Shown here one piece after another: positions 1 through 10,057 of a stretch of 64,000 nucleotides of DNA. The stretch spans positions 62,001 to 126,000 of the forward strand of contig NAJO01000064.1 of the NCBI GenBank assembly GCA_002077065.1. The letters are read 5' to 3'. A program made the position numbers and the translations under genes. Below the pieces are notes generated by a model. That model saw nothing but the letters and a program-made list of their open reading frames with translations, ran no database searches and was not told where the DNA came from. The stretch comes from Cryoendolithus antarcticus. Taxonomy: Eukaryota > Ascomycota > Dothideomycetes > Cladosporiales > Cladosporiaceae. Within the stretch, counting starts at the first letter, position 1. Each line of letters begins with the position of its first letter.

Positions 1-532
1 TACCACATTTGGCTCGGCTTGCCGTTTACAAACCTTACCATCGTGTGCTCCCAATCACCAACATGGTTGCCAACATTGACTCCGAAGTAGATCCCGCCAA
101 AATCGAATGCGTAGAAGTACAAGTAAAACGCATCCACGTTGCCATTGCCGTGATCATTCACAACAATGACACTGCTGTTAGCACCACCGGTTTTCCCAGA
201 CGCATCCGGAGTGACACCTTTCAGCCAGGCGGGATTAGTCGTGACGTCTGAGGTAGATGTGAGGTAGACATTAGCGCCACCAAGGCCATTGAGAGCGTTC
301 AGATTGTCAAGGGTCAGTGGATTTGGCGCATTGGCGATAGGCGCTGCATTGACCTCAGGCTGAGTGTTTGCAAGTTGCGCGCCGATGTCTGCGGGCTTGT
401 ATTGTTCGCCCGAGAAGAGATACACGACGGGAGCGTAGTCTAGCACGAAAGAAGGCACGCCAGATGGAGCTCTTCGCTTGAACGGAGTGGCTGCTGCGAT
501 CGCGGCAGTGAAGGCGATGCTGAGGAATACCA
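1..532 (-). CDS. Secreted Vps62-like (DUF946 family) protein, 3' end cut off by window edge
   Basis: The frame is open from an ATG at 532 to the window edge, about 177 residues. It begins with a short hydrophobic leader (MVFLSIAFTAAIAAATPF) and a KRR stretch, like a signal peptide plus pro-region. It continues with the family hallmarks: a DYAPVVYLFSGEQYKPADI block near residue 30 and a GNHVGDWEHTMVRFVNGKP block just before the edge. These match the Vps62/DUF946 family of yeasts and filamentous fungi, whose members are vacuolar-sorting related or secreted; the biochemical role is poorly known. No intron is needed in the visible part. The stop and C-terminal half lie outside the window. I am confident of the family, less so of any function. 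Confidence 0.85.
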
Positions 533-1300
533 TGTTGTGCAGTAGATTCAGGTGTATTTTGACGACGATGATGGGAACGGCCTTGAGACAGATCCGTGTG
601 ATGCGGTACAGGCGCAGTATGTATATTGCAAATGCTAGAGGGAACAGGTTGACGCGCAGGAGGTGTTGTAGCACTTACAGGGTAGCGTCTCTAGTCTTCA
701 ACTTCGATCGACATCATATGACACGCTCCAGCCAACCAGCTGAAGCAGAACGGAGTTGTGAAGTTACTGTAAGCAAGAAACTCGAGTGCAGGGTGATGAG
801 CTTGACCACGCTATAGCGGCACGGGCTGATGGCAGCGCCAATGATTGGCTGCGCATGCAAGATCTCGAAGATCTGCGCTGTACCTGCAGCCGGACCTCAT
901 GCCTTAATTGGCAAACCCCGTCAATATATCGCTACCTGGACGTTAGCCGCATCGTCATCGGACGACAACTCATTACAGCCAAAGATGCACGAAACACAGA
1001 GACAGGACGAAAGTGTAGAAGATACCTGCGCCAAGGCGTCGCAAAGTAGCGCGAGCGCGAAACGACGGGTTGTCTCGAAGTAGTCCTTCCAGTGCTACGG
1101 ACCTGAACGCAACACAGTGACAAGCCGCAATATTGCTGCTTGTCTAGGGAGCTACTCGATGTCGATGTATCTCCAATGACAAACGAGTCTTTCATTGATG
1201 GAGCAAGACGACGTATACTGAGGAGAGCGCGTGAAGGTCGACGCTTACCTAACATGGTATGAAACGCAAGCAATCTGTGGGCGGTGCGTTTGCTCCAATG
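533..1300. other. Intergenic, no gene seen
   Basis: Upstream region of the Vps62-like gene (read leftward) and 3' flank of the Myb gene. The open frames here are short and low in protein-like character. I see no RNA gene. Confidence 0.5.
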
Positions 1301-2860
1301 CTAGTTTTGCCCAACAAGCTCTTCAAGAGATGGGAAGTAAGCCACGCCTGCGAGTCTACCATCGCTTAGCAATGGATTGAAATAGTCGTTCATTGACGGC
1401 AGCTCAAGTTGTAGATCGAAGTCGTTCGATGCCGTGAGCGTGGCGAGGGACGGCAACATAGTGCTGCCGGTAACGTATTCGAATGGCGCATTCAGTGGCT
1501 GCAGTGGCTGCGATGAACGCGTCTGCACATTTCCGTGACCCCAGTGATTGCTGCTCTCTCGGACATGTACCGGAGGCTTGGTCTTTATTGGCTCGAGTGC
1601 CCAATCGAGTATGCCACGGCCTAGTACGATCGGCTGCGCATCGAGTTCGTCGTCGTTGAAGAAGTCGTACTCGTTCTGTAGCAACGAGTTGAAGGAGTCA
1701 CCGCGGTCAGGCAGCTTGGGCCGCTGCGGATGAGACAGTGGCATGCTATGTGATGGCTCTACGTGAGTGACTTGGTGAGACTTGCGCTCGATCAGTTGCT
1801 GGCCCTCGTGAGTCCGTGCGCGTAATAGACCAGCGGCCTGAGAAGGCTGTGGGCCTCGATCTGGCGGGGCAGGAAACACTGGAGGGCGTGCTGCCAGGCC
1901 ACTCTTGACGTACTTATCCGGGTAACGCTGGCGAAACCTGTCGCGCAGATCGGTCGGTTTTCTGCAATGCGGCCTAAATGCCTCGTCCTGCAGAATGAGT
2001 GCCCAAGCTTTACCATGCTTAGCAAATCCCCGAAGCAGCGCCTCGTCTTCGGCTTCGCTATACGCATGACGGGAGCGGCGCTGAGAGTGCGATAAAGGTC
2101 CTTCAATGCCGAGCTTAGCCAGGTCAGAATCATCCTTGCGTTCTGACCTTGCATTGCGTGAAGGCGCTACCGGTCTCGCCAGATCACGCGAGTCGCCAGT
2201 CTTGACTGACGCAGTCTTGCCATAACGATCTGGACAACATACACGGAAGCGATCTTTGAGATCTAGGGCCGTCCGGCGATCAAAGTGAAAGTCCGCGCAC
2301 TTCAAGATCTTAGTCCAGCTGCCCACTCCGAATTTCGCCACACCCCGTAGCAGACCGGTAGTCTCCGCGTCAGACCATTTGTTACGTGCAGATCTGCCAT
2401 CCTTGGGGGCTACAGCAATCTGTACAGGATTGATGGTAGCCATCTCAGACGCAGGAAGAGGCACTGGCGTCACAACAGCGGCGGCACCTCCAGCATTTTG
2501 CGACCGCTGCTTTGGAGGCTGCTGCACCTTGATACTCGGCAGGAGTCCAGAGTTGGGCGGAGGTTGGTAGAGACCGCTCAAAGTAGGCGGAAGACGCGTC
2601 CTGCGCCCCTTGGCACTGTCGCCTGGCCGAGAGGGCGGCTTGGGCAAGTCTCTAGCTTGACCATCGCCATCGATCCGTCTGCGCTTCGCGTTCGACTCGC
2701 CCGTCAAGTCACGAGTGAGGCCATCGAGTAGCAAGCGGCCGGGATCTTGCGTATGCAATGCCGATGAGCCATGGAAGTGATGAGCTGGCAGTGCTGGCAG
2801 CGGCTCTACTGGGTTAGGCCGATTGATGTAATCCAACGAAGTCACCAAGCGGCCAGCCAT
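1301..2860 (-). CDS. Tandem telobox-Myb DNA-binding protein (Tay1/Teb1-like telomeric repeat binder)
   Basis: A single-exon frame of 519 residues from ATG 2860. Two Myb/SANT repeats are visible, at about residues 159-213 (KWSDAETTGLLRGVAKFG) and 264-317 (YSEAEDEALLRGFAKHG). Each ends in a telobox-type third helix: LDLKDRFR in the first and TDLRDRFRQRYPDKY in the second. The VDLKDKWR-like telobox is known from double-stranded telomere-repeat binders, and the tandem arrangement matches Yarrowia Tay1 and S. pombe Teb1 rather than single-Myb Taz1/TRF. The rest is Pro/Ser-rich and probably disordered, with a basic KRRR near residue 60 that could be a nuclear signal. It is divergent from the eL37 gene with 245 bases between start codons. 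Whether it acts at telomeres, at promoters, or both is inference. Confidence 0.8.
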   Translation of the reverse strand: MAGRLVTSLDYINRPNPVEPLPALPAHHFHGSSALHTQDPGRLLLDGLTRDLTGESNAKRRRIDGDGQARDLPKPPSRPGDSAKGRRTRLPPTLSGLYQPPPNSGLLPSIKVQQPPKQRSQNAGGAAAVVTPVPLPASEMATINPVQIAVAPKDGRSARNKWSDAETTGLLRGVAKFGVGSWTKILKCADFHFDRRTALDLKDRFRVCCPDRYGKTASVKTGDSRDLARPVAPSRNARSERKDDSDLAKLGIEGPLSHSQRRSRHAYSEAEDEALLRGFAKHGKAWALILQDEAFRPHCRKPTDLRDRFRQRYPDKYVKSGLAARPPVFPAPPDRGPQPSQAAGLLRARTHEGQQLIERKSHQVTHVEPSHSMPLSHPQRPKLPDRGDSFNSLLQNEYDFFNDDELDAQPIVLGRGILDWALEPIKTKPPVHVRESSNHWGHGNVQTRSSQPLQPLNAPFEYVTGSTMLPSLATLTASNDFDLQLELPSMNDYFNPLLSDGRLAGVAYFPSLEELVGQN

Positions 2861-3105
2861 TCTATCCAGTGGCTAACCCATTCGATCAGATGCTCATGTA
2901 ATAATTGATGTTAGCATTTCATATATTGTGCGCCTGGCGGAGGAGGTGAAGGTTTGATCGAACAGGGAGAATTAGATGCCTGAGGCAGCAAGTCGGAGTC
3001 TTGGCATGCCACCGCTTTTCGACGCTCCGACTTCGAGATCGCAAAACTGACGGCAGCGACGTCGAACTCTCCCTACACCCGCGACATTCGCCTAACACCG
3101 ACACA
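2861..3105. promoter_or_regulatory. Shared divergent promoter, telobox-Myb gene / eL37 gene
   Basis: The two start codons face outward 245 bases apart, so both promoters must lie here. A CCTAAC hexamer (half a telomere-like CCCTAA repeat) sits at 3091-3096, just before the eL37 start. It is a single weak match and could be chance. Confidence 0.5.
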
Positions 3106-3586
3106 ATGAGTACGAGTCGCAATATCTGGCATAGGAAGGGACATGGAGGCTAACAAATGCCACAGCGAAGGGAACGTCCAGCTTCGGAAAGCGCCACAAC
3201 AAAACCCACGTCCTTTGCAGACGCTGCGGTACGCCACTATCATTGCCATACTGGACCCGCGAGCGCAGTACTGATGGTGAACCCCCAGGTTCCCGATCTC
3301 TCCACGTCCAGAAGCACACTTGCTCGAACTGCGGATACCCCAGCGCGAGCATCAGGAAATGTACGAGCACCCCGAACATCGCCAATGGATGAATTGCAGC
3401 ACACGCAGTGCAGAACGAGGACTAACGCAATGTACAGACAACTGGGGAGAGAAGGCGAAGCGGAGGAAGACCACCGGCTCCGGTCGCATGCGCACACTCA
3501 AGCTCGTAGCACGCAAGTTCAAGAACGGATTCCAGTCGGGCGCGCCATCGGGTGCTCGTGGAGCGAAGGCCGCTGCGTCGTCGTAG
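3106..3586 (+). CDS. RPL37: 60S ribosomal protein eL37, four exons
   Basis: Exons 3106-3109, 3166-3228, 3289-3360 and 3438-3586 join in frame to 95 residues. The product begins [16 protein letters not shown], followed by the zinc-binding pairs CRRC and CSNC, then the conserved [14 protein letters not shown] and KNGFQSG stretches. This is the C4 zinc-ribbon protein of the large ribosomal subunit. The first coding exon is only four bases (ATG plus A). Three introns of 56, 60 and 77 bases have GT-AG ends; the first and third have clear CTAAC branch sites. The C-terminal Ala/Ser tail is slightly longer than usual. Confidence is very high because the spliced protein matches the family end to end. 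Confidence 0.96.
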
Positions 3587-4126
3587 AGGATGATGTTGTG
3601 TCAGACGGGAGTGGGTATTGCGGAGAATCATTGAGAACGCAGGGTGGATGGAAAGACAACTATTCCGCTACACATGCATGACAGACAGAGCGCCCGTGGC
3701 TTGCCAGAAGCTCCTCGGTGAACGTCAACATCTGGCGCCCATCGAGCGCACACGATGATGTGTGCGTAGTGTGCTACTCTATGCACGACAAATCAAACTG
3801 CTACACCAATCGATTCTAGGCTCTGCAGCAAAGCGTGAACCACAGGCGTGACACGATCGGGCAATGCCCTAGCTCACAAAGTCTTGTCTGGGTATTCTAT
3901 GGTGCTGCATGCTCGATCACGCTAAGAGCGCGCAGATGTCTTCGTTTGCACTCTCCAATCTTGAATTACACGTGCCATCCGCGACTTTTTAGAACGCATG
4001 ACGTTGGGAGGTGACACGAGTAGGACAGTGATGGAGTGAGTGTCTTGTGCTGTACATATCCAAAGACCATCTCCACTTATTCACACCAACCTCCACTGCC
4101 CGCATAAGTCATACTCACCCCTCCTG
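3587..4126. other. Intergenic between two convergent genes
   Basis: 3' flanks of eL37 (plus) and the receptor gene (minus). A pyrimidine-rich tract lies near 4060-4170. No gene recognised. Confidence 0.5.
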
Positions 4127-5368
4127 TCATATCTCCTCGCTCACCTTCCGTCTCCCCTCTTCCTTCCCAATTTCACTGTCACTACCCCTCCCACTCAACC
4201 TCCCCATAGGAATGCCCACAGCCCGCTCGCTCCTCACATTGACCACAGTCTCAGCCTTGACGCCATGCTGTAGCCCTACCAGCCCGCCCTTCGCATCGAA
4301 TAAGTTTTCCTGACTCCCTGAGCGGCTTCCCAGCATCCCCTTACTATTCAGCCTGCCATGTCGCCTTGCTCTCACGCCGCTAGTGGCGGATCCACCTGCT
4401 TCGATGGTGGTCACTGTGCCAAAGGCATCATCGGGGCGGATGCGGAATGTCTCGATCACGCCTGCGTTCTCTGAGGGCAGATCGTCGCCGAAGATCAAGC
4501 CTTGACGGGTGAGCGTGTAGAGCAGAACGTCCAGCCAGCCGTTGGAAGTGATCATCGCTGCGGCAACGCAGAGTGTTGTGTACGTCACTGTACCTCCAGC
4601 CATAGTTGTCAACCGCGCCGTGACTAGTGGCAGGGTGCAGACTACGTAAACGACCGGATAGGCGATGATCAACTTCGCCGCGGACTTGGCGCGAAGAGCT
4701 GTGGAAGATGTCGTGTAGAAAGCTTCCTTTACTCGTCTCCGTAGAATGAGCCAGATCAGAGCATAGATGATGACACTCCCGAACTCAGCGATGAGGATCC
4801 AGAAGTAGTGCAGCCAGAGACGCTCGTCCTTGTACTTCAGATTGATCCAGCACCAGGCGCCGGCGCGGACATAGTAGTCCTTAGGATGCATCACCGGTCC
4901 CACCAGAGCGAGCACATAGTTGAACGTCCACAGCCCTGCAATAGTCGCGAGGAAGGTCTTGTAGCCTAGCCGGAAGTCGTGGACAATGTCCGCATAGCTG
5001 TGCACTGCGATGGCGAACGTGAAGAGCCCGCTCGCCAAATCGCCGGTGCTCACAAACCAGCCTTGGGCCCAGCAGGTCGGTGTACCGACATCTATCGCGT
5101 TCGAGCGTAGCCATTGCGCGTTGAGCAGAAAGGCTATCGATTGCTGGATATCGGCGAAGATGAGGTTGGTTATCAGAAGGAGGAACTGATTCGCTCGGGT
5201 GTGGGTCTTGTGGTGCTGGAGGACCAGCTTGTAGGTCAGCCTCAGGAAGAGGGCTGTGGAGGCCAGAAATGAGAGGAAGCCGAAGAAGGCTACTGCTGTC
5301 AGGCCGCGGTGGAGTGCTAGTGGTAGAGGCGAGAGGGAGCCAGGGTCGCCAATCGGTGGTACCGCCAT
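4127..5368 (-). CDS. Seven-transmembrane G-protein-coupled receptor, fungal cAMP/glucose-receptor type
   Basis: A 413-residue single-exon frame from ATG 5368. Seven hydrophobic helices can be traced, starting near residues 22, 62, 104, 137, 185, 227 and 265. After helix 5 comes a basic loop, and helix 6 begins with AKSAAKLIIAYPVVYVVCTLPL, a pattern characteristic of fungal receptors related to slime-mould cAMP receptors and the Git3/Gpr1 group. The C-terminal tail of about 120 residues is Ser/Gly/Arg-rich and probably cytoplasmic, suited to G-protein coupling and phosphorylation. The ligand cannot be predicted; carbon sources and small metabolites are known for relatives. Class assignment is fairly firm, subclass less so. 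Confidence 0.85.
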   Translation of the reverse strand: MAVPPIGDPGSLSPLPLALHRGLTAVAFFGFLSFLASTALFLRLTYKLVLQHHKTHTRANQFLLLITNLIFADIQQSIAFLLNAQWLRSNAIDVGTPTCWAQGWFVSTGDLASGLFTFAIAVHSYADIVHDFRLGYKTFLATIAGLWTFNYVLALVGPVMHPKDYYVRAGAWCWINLKYKDERLWLHYFWILIAEFGSVIIYALIWLILRRRVKEAFYTTSSTALRAKSAAKLIIAYPVVYVVCTLPLVTARLTTMAGGTVTYTTLCVAAAMITSNGWLDVLLYTLTRQGLIFGDDLPSENAGVIETFRIRPDDAFGTVTTIEAGGSATSGVRARRHGRLNSKGMLGSRSGSQENLFDAKGGLVGLQHGVKAETVVNVRSERAVGIPMGRLSGRGSDSEIGKEEGRRKVSEEI

Positions 5369-7368
5369 GATGTAGTGGTGTTGGCGTGATCCGAATTATG
5401 TGTGCGAAGCCGCACCTTTCGGCTTGGGTCGACCGTAAGTACACTCAGTGGAAGATCGAGACGAAGAGGGATATCTGAGCGACTGTTCAAGCAGGCGATC
5501 AAGCCAAGAGATGAAGTCGATATGAGCCGGAATCCCAATAGCAGTGAGGGGCTTGCGGATCCCGCGATATGAGTGATTCCAAGCCGACTGTGGAGCCTCT
5601 CAAATAGTGAAAGTCATTCGAGTCATGGCGAATTGTGAGGCACGTGAAGTGTCGTGGGTGTCTCAAGTGAGGCTCGCGACGCCGATAGGTGATTTCTTGG
5701 CCTTGAAGGAAGAGGATGGTACAAGTAAGAGAACTTCTAGAAGACAGCAGACCCTACCTGCTGAGCACTGACAGCGAGTGCGAATCCAATGCCTACACGT
5801 ATGGGCTGACCCAATCGCTTGTACGAACGGAAATACATCTCACTCGCCCCCAGCGTCCCAGCGCCGCTCTGCGGCAGCAAAGGACAGACCGCGTTGCCGG
5901 TTTCTGACAGGGCAGCCAGATGAACGACGCCGCACATGCACATCCTGCACGAACGACTTCTCGAACACACCTCGGCCCCATCGGCCAGAGTGCATCAAGC
6001 GCCTGCAGGTGCACTTTGGCGATATGAGCGCGAGTCGCGCCTTGCCCCGGCGGCACGGCGACCTTGCCCTATCCGATGTAGCGACAGGACGTGATCGCAA
6101 GCCACCAAATGGCCGGGTGAAGTCGAGCGAGTCAGTGCGTCGCACTAAGGCGGGTGAGGAAGCTGGGGTTGCGAGGAGGCTTGTTTTCTCGGAAGAGAGC
6201 GAAGGAGTTGTTTCATGTTGGACGTGAACACTTCTCCTCCCCGGGCCGAAAGCTCAGCGGGGAGGATTGCGCGTGCATGACCACGTGCGAGCATGCGTGA
6301 GTATGCAGGAGGTGGCCAGTAGGGGATGGGGGAGGTGCGTTTGGTGGCGTTTGCATGCAATTAGTGCGTCTTCGCGTCCATGCACATGGAAAACCGCATC
6401 TTCCACCTAAGAAATGGTGCATGTTTGCAGAAACTGCATCGGTCGGTTGATCGGCCGAGGTTGCTGCTCGCCGTCATGCTTGTGATGCGAAGGATCATTT
6501 GACGACAATGTCAAGCGCCTCCAGAAGCGACGCTGACAGTTCGGATTCTCATCCAACGACCAGAAGCCAAAATGCGACCTTCGCTTCACGCCATGAATAT
6601 CGCCATCAGTGATCAGCAGTGTATATTAGATTGCGCATCTGCTGTGCACTTCCCCACCTTCTCCCAACGACACGGTCGAGCTGCCTCCAAATGAGGCTTG
6701 TTAAGGCCGATCAGTCTCCTGGTCGATCAATTGCGATCTCGACCTATCGTTTGATGAGTCGCAATTCCCACTATGGAGGAGATATGGCTGTCATGTTGAC
6801 GTCGAAAGCGCCACAACCATCTCGCATCGATTCATGTACGGCATATCATCGGGACATTCTTGCCAACTCTAGACTTGGGAAACCATCACACCACGATTTT
6901 ACGGACGCCACCGTCTCGTGACAGCCCGTTAAGCTGCATAGACATGCAGGTTCTGCGACGTCTGTTTGGTCGAGATGCGGTGGAAAATTGAACCTGGCAG
7001 CGATGTGAACTCTCTTGATTCAAGTTGTATTCTACCAAGCGAGCCAAGCCACACCCGCTGTGCAGAGCCGCGTTGGATGAGTATGAGACGAGGTGATGTC
7101 AGCTTCAGCTCTTCCTCAGTCGCGACGAGACGCTCGGAACTGTCGGTGTGAACAGCCGCGCTGGTCTTCGTTGTAAAAATGCTGACCTGGTGATGATGAT
7201 GGCAACGGCAGGGATCAATAAATTCCATACCCCCATCTAGTTAGGCAAGTATTATGTTCCATACTCTTACACTGCCAAAGGAGCTTTTCCCTTCCAATTC
7301 CTTAGTGGCATCCCATCACGGTAATTACTGAAGCAGCAACCTCTTCCTGCAGGACTGCGCGTCAGGCT
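5369..7368. other. 2 kb stretch with no convincing gene
   Basis: Several overlapping short frames (up to about 150 codons) are present on both strands, but none shows a domain, a signal peptide or consistent splice structure. No tRNA- or 5S-like structure was recognised. It contains the promoter of the receptor gene (leftward) on its left side and the 3' flank of the many-helix membrane protein gene on its right. Confidence 0.4.
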
Positions 7369-9675
7369 CTAGACTAGCATACCTAAGATCAAAGCCACCC
7401 CAGCGGCAAAACCCCAAAGTGCGGCCGTCAGACTCGCCCAATCAAGCTGAACAGGACCTAGTATAGTGCGTTGACCCTGCGACCTCAACCTGAAACTGAT
7501 GCCATCCAGTGCTTCGCGATTGATCGTCAGAGTGGTGGTGGCATTCGACGCATCAACATATGTCGCCGTATAGGCTGGCGGAGGCGTCTGGGGAGCACCA
7601 CGTGCTGGAATCGGACCCTGAGTCGGGCGTGTGTGCTGCATTGGTGGGCCTACCATTACAGTCACGCCTGAAGTTTCCGACGTACGCTGTGCTGACGCTG
7701 AAGGCACCAAGAACGCCAGAAGGCATACTACCGCCAGAGAAAGCGAGAGCTTCTTGATAAAACCACGCGTGCGTCTGGAGCCGGCGAGGGACAAATGGAA
7801 TGGCTCGTTTCTTGAGGCTGCCGACGTGGGGAGCGTGACCGTCACCTGAGCGGGCGTAGTCCTCGATGGCACGGCACCCGTACCTGTCGCGGTCATACCC
7901 TCCGATTCGAGGATGCCTGGAAGACTGATCGATCCCTTTACCGTGTTCGCAAGGCACAAGACCAAGACCGCCACGGCGAGCCAACTGAACTCTGCGCGAG
8001 GTACACCAGCGTTGCGGTGCTGGTTCGAGACACCGCCTCCACTCTGTGAGCCCGGACCTGGAGCCATGTATATAGTCAGCGGCCCATTGGCCTGAGCAAA
8101 GGTCAGGGGCAGCAGAGACGCGAGAGTCAATATTAAAGCGGCAAAGATGCCATGTCCTGTGAGAGTTGCCCAGACGATCGAGGTAGTGACGAGATCGAGT
8201 GCGATCGTGGGCCAGCTCAAAGAGAGCATGATCGCATCGGAAACAGCCGCCGGGACCCAGGTGAGAGAGTCCTCGGTCGTGCCGTTGGTAATGTCCGTGA
8301 TATTGACGATAGGCCTCAAATCGCCGATGTTCTCCGCGAGGGCCAAAGGCAGGAGGCAACCAAGACCAAGCAGCATCGCAGCGAAGATACCACGTCCCAG
8401 CGGCATGTTGCGGAGTAGTGCGACGCCGATGAGCGCGCAGACAAGTGCGACCAGATTGGCAGACTGCAGCGATGTACTGCCACAGCTTGGTCTATACATA
8501 CGATAACAGCTAGGGTGCGCCTCGAGGGTGGCATTGGAGATTGGGTAGCTGGTACCGGCTGCTCGCGCCACAAGAAGGAGAGCGAGTACTGTAAGTGCTG
8601 CTAACATGAGCGCTAAAGCCTTGCCAACGGATCGCCGATCCTGTGCGCTGATGGCGACTCCGTGCCCGCTTAATCGCACCTGACCTCGGATTGGTGTTGC
8701 TGTTCGCCTCAGCCGACCTGCAAGAGACACAAGACTGATGGCAACAGCTGCTACTGCCAGAGGCAAGCTGATAGTTGGCCGCGAGCTGGCGCTGACGAAC
8801 CAGCTCTGTAGTTTGTCTTTGGCGACCCACCAGGTACTATTGTTACCGCTCAACACCGCAGGGCTGGTAACGAGAGCCGCCGATGCCGTCGCTGTAATCG
8901 TGGATGTGCCAGTCGGTTCAGCAAGTACCAACGGTACAAGGCATGCCGCTACAATAAGCAGCACGAGCAATATCGCCATTCGTGTCGCGCCTGTGCCTGA
9001 TTGCTTCTGCAGGCGCGGCGCGAGGATTGACTGGGAGGCGTCCTCGACGGTATGCTCCCACTTCTCGTCTTCGGACTGCGCAATAGACCAGGCTTGCGGC
9101 AAGGAGACTTCGCCATCGCTGTTTGATAGCGCGTCGTATGTTCGGGCGGTGTACTTTGCTGTGATCGTTGAAGCCACGAGCAAAGTAATGATTAGCCCTG
9201 CCAGAGCAATTGACCGCAGCGAAAGGTCGTTGGAAGGTGCCACAGATCGAAACCCGCAGTTCTCAACAGTCGGGATCGGAGTCAATGGGTATCCCGAAAG
9301 CTGCTGCCGCTCTGGTCCCAGGTTTGTCACAGTCGGGATAGGCGCCGTGATAGCCTCAGCTGCCACAGTCTTGAACAAACCGGCCGCTGCGATGACCACA
9401 AGCCCCCAAAGCCCGTAGTCTGGCCTCCGAGGACGGATGTACCAAGCCCCCGCTAGCTTGACCCCAATAAAAGAGGCGAGGAACCAGAGGCCGAAGATCC
9501 AGAGAAGGATGCTCTCCTTCGATGCTTCTAGGGTGTCGTCGAAGGCTGGTGCTGTTGGCACTCTTGACTCTGGGGTGTGATTGGGGTAGTGCCGGCATGG
9601 GCATCCGAAGGTGTTGATTATAGCCACCGAAGTGTTGATCGGTGGGAACGCTGGAGATGGCGTCGTTGGCGACAT
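7369..9675 (-). CDS. Many-helix membrane protein of unknown function with repeated signal-peptide-like segments
   Basis: From ATG 9675 the frame gives 768 residues; it stays open upstream to a TTG at 9828, but there is no earlier in-frame ATG. About 13 hydrophobic segments are spread along the whole length, separated by polar, Thr/Ser/Pro-rich and N-glycosylatable loops. At least five helices end in a signal-peptidase-like A-x-A boundary followed by a polar residue: CLVPLVLA-E, LLVARAA-G, CLLPLALA-E, LLPLTFA-Q and FLVPSASA-Q. Two neighbouring units share the order GIFAA...LLPL.A. I recognise no domain, so no function is proposed. It could be a repetitive membrane protein or a polyprotein cut at several sites; the second idea is speculation. 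The GC-rich, intron-free frame and orderly composition argue that it is real. Confidence 0.7.
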   Translation of the reverse strand: MSPTTPSPAFPPINTSVAIINTFGCPCRHYPNHTPESRVPTAPAFDDTLEASKESILLWIFGLWFLASFIGVKLAGAWYIRPRRPDYGLWGLVVIAAAGLFKTVAAEAITAPIPTVTNLGPERQQLSGYPLTPIPTVENCGFRSVAPSNDLSLRSIALAGLIITLLVASTITAKYTARTYDALSNSDGEVSLPQAWSIAQSEDEKWEHTVEDASQSILAPRLQKQSGTGATRMAILLVLLIVAACLVPLVLAEPTGTSTITATASAALVTSPAVLSGNNSTWWVAKDKLQSWFVSASSRPTISLPLAVAAVAISLVSLAGRLRRTATPIRGQVRLSGHGVAISAQDRRSVGKALALMLAALTVLALLLVARAAGTSYPISNATLEAHPSCYRMYRPSCGSTSLQSANLVALVCALIGVALLRNMPLGRGIFAAMLLGLGCLLPLALAENIGDLRPIVNITDITNGTTEDSLTWVPAAVSDAIMLSLSWPTIALDLVTTSIVWATLTGHGIFAALILTLASLLPLTFAQANGPLTIYMAPGPGSQSGGGVSNQHRNAGVPRAEFSWLAVAVLVLCLANTVKGSISLPGILESEGMTATGTGAVPSRTTPAQVTVTLPTSAASRNEPFHLSLAGSRRTRGFIKKLSLSLAVVCLLAFLVPSASAQRTSETSGVTVMVGPPMQHTRPTQGPIPARGAPQTPPPAYTATYVDASNATTTLTINREALDGISFRLRSQGQRTILGPVQLDWASLTAALWGFAAGVALILGMLV

Positions 9676-10057
9676 CGTGGTAAAGAGTTTAGGGTTGCCA
9701 AGTAGGCTTGAGTGTGCCTGTGGGGACGCGCTGTGGTCGTTCCGGGATGGAAATCGATGAAATCGAGGGTGGTGAGGGTGGCGACGGTAGGACAGGAAAA
9801 AGGCGAAGAGGAGGAGTGCTAAAAGCAACAGAGGAAGGAAGGAAAATACTAAATACTACAGGGCGTGGCCATTGCATGTCGACAGCTCGTCGTCACCACG
9901 CAGTAATGGTGAAAGGGTCTGTACCTGTCTGCTTACGACGCTGATGAGCCGCCCAGCAGTCCACGGCGGCAGAAGAGGTACACTACATACTTCAATACTG
10001 TGTGCCAGATCGAACGCTTCACATGCTTGCTACACTGCTTGCTGATAGGCCGAGTCA
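9676..10057. other. Upstream region of the membrane-protein gene
   Basis: Contains the promoter of the membrane protein and the 3' flank of the secreted-protein gene. No further gene seen. Confidence 0.4.

Noticed and set aside
9..1083. Plus-strand ORFs in the first kilobase
   Set aside because: They lie opposite the Vps62-like coding frame or in the intergenic region and have no domain or protein-like composition.
7369..9828. Start of the many-helix protein at 9828
   Set aside because: That codon is TTG; the first in-frame ATG is at 9675.
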